DNA from: Pleodorina starrii
Lineage: Eukaryota > Chlorophyta > Chlorophyceae > Chlamydomonadales > Volvocaceae
DNA length: 64,000 bases
Direction: 5' to 3'
NCBI GenBank assembly: GCA_030267565.1
Contig: BRXU01000005.1
Location: 5,112,001 to 5,176,000, forward strand
The notes below the pieces were generated by a model. It saw only the letters and a list, made by a program, of their open reading frames with translations, had not been told where the DNA came from and did not search any database. This document shows positions 59,221-64,000 of the stretch, piece after piece (position 1 is the stretch's first letter; the number at the start of each line of letters is the position of its first letter). The position numbers were made by a program, and so were the translations under genes.

Positions 59221-60951
59221 CGGAGACAAGCAAGGTGGCTGGAGTACTTACAGCGCTTCAGTGGCATGAAGTGGGAGTACCGTCCGGGTCGAACAAACGT
59301 GGCAGACCCACTAAGCAGGGTACATGAGGCAGTGCTATCGGTGCTTGCCACTGCGCTTACGGGTAGCGACATTGGCAGACTCATTCGTGAGGGATATGCT
59401 GGAGATCCCTGGTTTAAGAAACCGAAGGCAGCACGGTTGCAGTTAAAACGAAAGGACGGGTTCTGGTACCACGGTAACCAGATAGTCGTACCCAATGTCC
59501 CACAGCTGCGCACGCAAATCCTGAGGGAGTACCATGACACTCCGTTCAGTGGGCATCCCGGTGCACACCGCACCCAAGACGCGATCGCAAAACGGTTCTG
59601 GTGGCCTGGTCTCCACACAGACGTGCAACAGTATGTTGCTTCCTGCCCAAAGTGCCAGCGCAACAAACCCCTTAATCAGAAGCCGGGGGGTCTACTGCAA
59701 CCTCTCCCGATCCCGCAGGGAGTGTGGGAAAGCGTATCAATGGATCTGATTACACAGCTGCCAACCACGCAAGATGGGCACGACGCGATTGTAGTGTTTG
59801 TGGACCGGCTCAGCAAGATGACCCACTTTGCTGCCACACACACATCCGTCACAGCAGAAGACTTGGCGCACCTGTTCGTGTCAACTGTCTTCAAGCAACA
59901 CGGTTTACCCAAAAACATTGTTTCGGACCGTGATCCTCGGTTTACGAGCAAGTTTTGGACAGAAGTAACACGCCTACTTGGTACTCAACTTTACATGAGC
60001 ACGGCGTTTCATCCACAAACCGATGGCCAGACGGAACGGATGAACCGTCTCCTCGAGGAGACGCTACGGCACTACATTTCCCCGTTGCAAGACGACTGGG
60101 ACAAACATCTACCGCTTGTTGAGTTTGCCATAAACAGTTCCAAGCAGGTATCGATAGGCACAACTCCGTTCATGCTGAATGGTGGACGACAGCCACGCAC
60201 CCCGGCTGATCTCCAATTGCCTACCAAAGTGCCGGCTGCCGCATCTTTTGAGTCCAACTTACGCGAACGACTCGCGAAGGCAAAGGCGTGCCTGCAAGCT
60301 GCGCAGGAACGACAAAAGACGTTCGCTGACCGCCGCCGGAAGGTGGTCGCGTTCGCCGAGGGTCAAGAAGTGTTGCTCCACACCAAGAACATTACGTTCA
60401 AAACCCCTGGAACGCGCAAGCTCATGCCGCGCTACATCGGGCCGTTTCGCATTCTGAAAATGGTTACCCCGGTAGCAGCGAAGCTAGACTTGCCTCCTGA
60501 GATGCGCGTACACCCAGTGTTTCACGTTTCGCTTTTGCGACACTACAAGTCGGACGGCAGAACACCCCCACCGCCAGCCTTCAATCTAGGCGGCGAAGAC
60601 TATTGGGCGGTTGAGGCCATTGTGGATCACAAAGACGTTCCTATCGGTCGCGGCAAGCACCGGCGGGAATACTTTGTCAAATGGCACGGCTTTCCAGCTA
60701 CGGATAACAGCTGGGAGCCTGAAGCGAATCTTCGCGAGTCCGCACCCGTGGAACACGAGCTGGAGGCATATGAAGCAAAACTCCCAGAGGCGCAGCGCAA
60801 GGGAACGCGCCATGCGACCCTCTTGGACGAGTACAAAAGCTGCAGGAATGCACCTGCCCAGCCCCAACCCCAAACCCAAAAGCGGCACATTCCCGAACAA
60901 GAACAGCCGAACCAACCGCTTCGACGGTCCAAACGGCTGAAGAGAAGATAA
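59221..60951 (+). pseudogene. Integrase with chromodomain, separated from Pol by a frameshift
   Basis: The open frame resumes at 59221. Counting from Met 59266, the zinc-binding region has two histidines at about 97 and 101 and the pair CPKC at 127-130. The catalytic triad is Asp160, Asp221 and Glu257, with the D35E spacing. A chromodomain follows at about residues 445-500 (EAIVDHKDV, YFVKWHGFPATDNSWEPEANL), and the C-terminus is basic (RRSKRLKRR). Chromodomains steer such elements to particular chromatin. The frameshift means it cannot be made as part of Pol without recoding; the ATG at 59266 is unlikely to be a native start. Confidence 0.9.
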
Positions 60952-60984
60952 ATCCGTACTACGGAGCTCTCGGGACGCTCGCTT

Positions 60985-60998
60985 CAGAGGGGGGGGAA
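60985..60998 (+). other. Polypurine tract
   Basis: A purine-rich run ending GGGGGGGGAA sits directly before the 3' LTR, as needed to prime plus-strand synthesis. Confidence 0.8.
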
Positions 60999-61399
60999 TG
61001 TAAGAGGGGATTCCGGACTTAGCGCGACGCGCGGGTCCGACCCGTTGGTCACGTAACAACGTGAACCTTCAAAGTAACAGAATCAGACATATTAATAATA
61101 AATATTAATACAGTCCAAAGACTAGTGTGGTGTGTCACTAGTTGGAGGAGTTCTCAGAGAGAACACAGAAGATACTTGATCTGTCGTATCACGATACGGC
61201 ACGCGGCTTGGCGAGGGCCGTGAAGTAGAAAAGCTCGTCGGGCTAGGGCATGGTGCCATTGCTTACACACTGCGGTCCAGGTTCAATACCTGGCTAGGCC
61301 CATACTTCCGTTTACATCTCACTCGCTTAAGGTATAAAGATCCACGCTTCCGCACAGGTCTGCCACTCGGCAGACTAAGATAGAATCTCATTCATTACA
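60999..61399 (+). repeat. 3' LTR
   Basis: 401 bp. At the tRNA-like stretch (61240-61301) this copy has C where the 5' LTR has G, which makes the T-arm-like stem CCAGG/CCTGG perfect around the loop TTCAATA. Confidence 0.95.
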
Positions 61400-63844
61400 G
61401 CTGCTGCTGCGGCTGCGCCTTAAATGGGTTATCGCGCCCACCTTGCCTGCTTCCTGTTGGGGGCGCACCCCAGTTCCAGCCGAGCAAGCCTGATAGAACT
61501 GTTTGTTCGTACTTTGGTTCTGGGCTAAGGAGTTGGGAGATGTGGACTCTGGACTGGTTTCGGAGGGCGATTTCCTGCAATCGGCGAACACTGCGAGATG
61601 ATGACGTGAACAACATTTGGGAGCCGGGTTTGCGGGTTAGCGGGCATTGGAGCACTGATCACAATTGGTAGATTGATTGGGGGGAAGGGGGAGGAAAGAG
61701 TCCTGGTGTGGTGGAGTGAATGGCGTCCCAGGGGAATGAGCTGTTTGAAGAGTATGGCTACTGTGCCGTACTCGCTGTATGGTTGGCAAGTGCCGTACAT
61801 TGATCGTACGCAAATTACTAGACTGTGTATTTATTCATCACAGCGCTGTGCCGTCCGCAAGAAAACAACGGTGAGCACGTATTGCTCTGTCACGATATGT
61901 ATTGTCGGTGCGTCTTGTCTTATCAAATCGATTCGATGCCGCGCTTTCACTGCGTCTGCGCGCCGAGATGGCACGCGCTGCGATGGGGTGGCCTACCGGT
62001 ATGCGAGAACTTCGAAGCGGGTGCCGTTGCGGGGCGCGCGTTTCTGCCGAATAAGTACCGGGTCGGGTTGCTGGTCGGGTTGCTGGTTGCGATTTCCGGG
62101 TCACGATTTACGCTCCGTCGGGATGTCGCTGTTCGCCTTGCGGGCCGGGGTGGGGGCCGGGGCAGCTTCCGCGCCATCCATCATGGCAACACATTAGCTC
62201 GCCGCTGGTGGCGACGTATGATGGTGCGTGCGCTGTCCGCTGTTCTGTGCTGTGCTGCGCTGTGCTGTGCTGTCCTATGCTGTGCGTGAACCGTTGCGGT
62301 CCGTCTCCGTGAACCACCGCACTTGGGCACCAAATTTTTCCGCCGCCTGCCTGAATGCGCGACACTTCCCTTGCACCCATCACCGAGACACCGCATTGTT
62401 CTCCTGCATTGTTTACTTTGGGGGCTGTCGTCGGGGTCGATGAAACGTACACACGCACAGCCATCCGCACCAGGCGGTGTGCTGCAACCTTTCCCCGCGC
62501 TCCGGACAGCAAGGTCCTGCGTTTGCATGGAGGTGTGCGGTCCTTCTGTACCCGCTGCTGTGACTGGAGATGCTGTAACACGGTTTCGAGAGGGGCAGGG
62601 TCTCCGGCGCAGCACAGCACGACACGGCGCGTGCGAACCGGACGATGCACAGTAGGGATTGCTTCCACACGCGCGCATCCACATCCACACTGGACCGACC
62701 CCGCCAGTGACGCGGAGCCGAAGCGCGCATCCGTCAGGGCGCCAACACGGGCGGCGGACGACTCACCGGCAGCAGTCAGCAGCAGCAGTCAGCAGTCATC
62801 ATCAGCAGCAGCAAATGTGCACGTTGTAACGTTACGTTGGGGAGCCACCGCATCATCACACTTTTCTAAAGAGGCAGCGGAGCAGACGGCGACGTATGAT
62901 CGCGTCACAGTGGGCTTCCCGGGGCCCGCGGTACAGACGGTAGGCAGATGCATGCCACCAACGTAATCGCGTCGCTCCCCAAAACCCGTAATCCCGTACC
63001 GGGGCCGTGTACACACCTGCCAAGGCCAAGGCACGCGGCGAGACTCCGTAGCGACCCTAAAACCCAAAGCTCCCCGGCCGGCCAAGTTCGACGTGGCGTC
63101 GGTGCGATTGGCGTGCTGATTGGCGTGGCGTGACGTGGCGCGGCGTGCCATTCAGGCCAACATACGGTACGGCATATGCCGTGCAGTCAGGTACTGTGCT
63201 CTTAAATCCGTAATAAGAAGCAACACAGAGTCGCCGCGATTGGCTTTGCACTGGCGCGTCATAGGTATCCAAAATTAGACATATAATATACGTATATATC
63301 AGTTATCATCGTCCGTTTTGTCTGCTGCTGTACCGCATCCCAGGTCCGCTCCTGCCCTTCCCAACCCACCCCCAAAGCCCCGGGGCCCCCGGGGCTGATG
63401 CTGGGCCTGGCATGTGCACACGCACGCACGCACACACGTACACATGCACGCACGCACGCAACGAAACCCAAACCATCCCCAGGCCCTTAACCCGGCTGCG
63501 TCCCGCGCGTCTCACACCTCGTCTCACACCTCAATCGTTGTCCTCGTCCCCGTCAGGCCGCCCTCACTCCCCCTCAGCTCACCCCCGTGTCGCCCCACCG
63601 CAACGCCACAACCCTCTCCAGCCGAAGCCAGTGTCGGCCAACCACCAGCTGACACCCCCTCCCACCCACCGAAGACGGTGTCTCCACAACGGCCTCGTCC
63701 CGCTCCCCTCTCCCTCTCTCCCCCAACACAGGTATGTTCGGTAAGTCTTGCTGGCTTCTGGGTCCGTTCGCTAACGCCGTCTCCGTCTCCGCTGCGGTAT
63801 TTTCTTTTCATCCCCCCCCCCCCCAAACACACACGCTCTCCCCC
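61400..63844. other. Region without a supported gene
   Basis: No gene model could be built. It contains CAG-type trinucleotide runs near 62770-62815 and a 73-bp repeat at 63728-63800 that also occurs in a GH9 intron (46954-47026). Overlapping open frames on both strands lack recognisable domains. Confidence 0.4.
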
Positions 63845-63979
63845 TCACGCCGCGTTCCTCACGGTAGACAGCAGCTTTCCGAATGCCGAGTCCAGCAGTG
63901 GCCAGGTGGGCTCCTTGCCCAGGTCGGCCAGGACGCGGTGGGCGCAGCCGAAGCCCGAGAACACGACCGCGTTGACACC
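63845..63979 (-). CDS. Last exon of an unidentified minus-strand gene (partial)
   Basis: On the minus strand a C-rich tract ending in CAG (intron 3' end, 63980-63982) is followed by a 135-nt open exon reading GVNAVVFSGFGCAHRVLADL and continuing to STVRNAA, with a TGA at 63845-63847. The amino-acid composition is balanced and unlike the low-complexity frames nearby, so this looks like real coding sequence. Upstream exons lie beyond the window. The family was not recognised. Confidence 0.55.
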   Translation of the reverse strand, partial: GVNAVVFSGFGCAHRVLADLGKEPTWPLLDSAFGKLLSTVRNAA

Positions 63980-64000
63980 CTGAGGAGGCGGGGGAGGGGG

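Larger units (their letters stand above)
55499..61399 (+). mobile_element. Ty3/gypsy chromovirus LTR retrotransposon
   Basis: Full element, 5.9 kb, with identical-length 401-bp LTRs, TG...CA ends and a 5-bp target duplication GCTGC (55494-55498 and 61400-61404). The order PR-RT-RNase H-IN-chromodomain defines a Ty3/gypsy chromovirus. A primer site starting TGGTATCGAGACC at 55901 resembles those matching initiator tRNA-Met, and a purine tract GAGGGGGGGGAA lies just before the 3' LTR. I saw only two differences between the LTRs, so insertion is recent. The copy is defective: a rearranged start of gag, an in-frame TGA after gag, and a frameshift before integrase. Confidence 0.95.

Noticed and set aside
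59266..60951. Integrase as an independently translated gene starting at ATG 59266
   Set aside because: Conserved sequence in the same frame extends upstream to 59221, and no Ty3/gypsy element starts integrase this way; a frameshift from Pol explains it.

Overview
The window is nuclear DNA from a eukaryote, most likely a volvocine (chlamydomonadalean) green alga. The evidence is GC-rich, intron-dense genes with GT-AG introns, Pro-rich SPPP/PPSPPP linkers of the kind found in algal extracellular matrix proteins, a glycosyl hydrolase family 9 (GH9) endoglucanase with a Cys-rich tail, TGTAA words downstream of several stop codons (the volvocine polyadenylation signal), and heavy loads of SINE, LTR and DNA-transposon relics. 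I could not assign a species. No bacterial operon, CRISPR array or prophage is present. Gene models were built by hand, joining exons only where splice sites and reading phase agree; no transcript data were available.

Layout. 1-1.7 kb: non-genic, rich in CATG/TGCA/ACGT words. 1.7-12.5 kb: a tandem segmental duplication carrying two copies of a four-exon gene for a small secreted Cys-rich protein (5824-7708 and 10667-12467). The first copy's upstream region is split by a 3.7-kb CACTA-like transposon (1841-5554), and the second copy preserves the empty site. 9.7-14.5 kb: four copies of a repeat made of consecutive hairpins, with paired base changes. 15.0-15.5 kb: a tRNA-headed SINE with a 13-bp target duplication; 15.77-15.93 kb: a long imperfect hairpin. 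16.4-23.6 kb: a 12-exon gene for a roughly 680-residue secreted, Ala/Gln-rich, silk-like protein with a poly-Pro stretch and a Cys-rich C-terminus; one intron holds a hAT-like MITE and an AT-only block.

25.9-37.3 kb, minus strand: the 3' part of a gene ending in a putative DOT1-like SAM-dependent methyltransferase domain. Its upstream exons form a 10-kb tandem array (477-bp units, plus two 1004-bp units), each unit offering a 156-nt phase-0 exon that encodes 52 Ala/Gly-rich residues. The array is cut off at 37.3 kb by a foldback element with about 750-bp inverted arms (37.3-40.5 kb). 40.5-43.4 kb: dispersed repeat fragments and a second SINE copy. 43.5-54.1 kb: a complete 17-exon GH9 endoglucanase gene (839 aa predicted) whose introns are strongly G-rich then C-rich; one exon is flanked by a perfect 66-bp inverted repeat.

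55.5-61.4 kb: a young Ty3/gypsy chromovirus with 401-bp LTRs and a 5-bp target duplication. It carries three lesions or oddities: the start of gag is replaced by an inverted copy of the LTR end, a single TGA separates gag from pol in one frame, and a frameshift lies between RNase H and integrase. 61.4-64 kb: mostly non-genic, ending with the last exon of an unidentified minus-strand gene at 63845-63979.

The confident host genes (Cys-rich secreted proteins, silk-like protein, GH9 enzyme) all carry signal peptides, so the locus is enriched in extracellular or wall functions. Whether they act together is not shown by the sequence.
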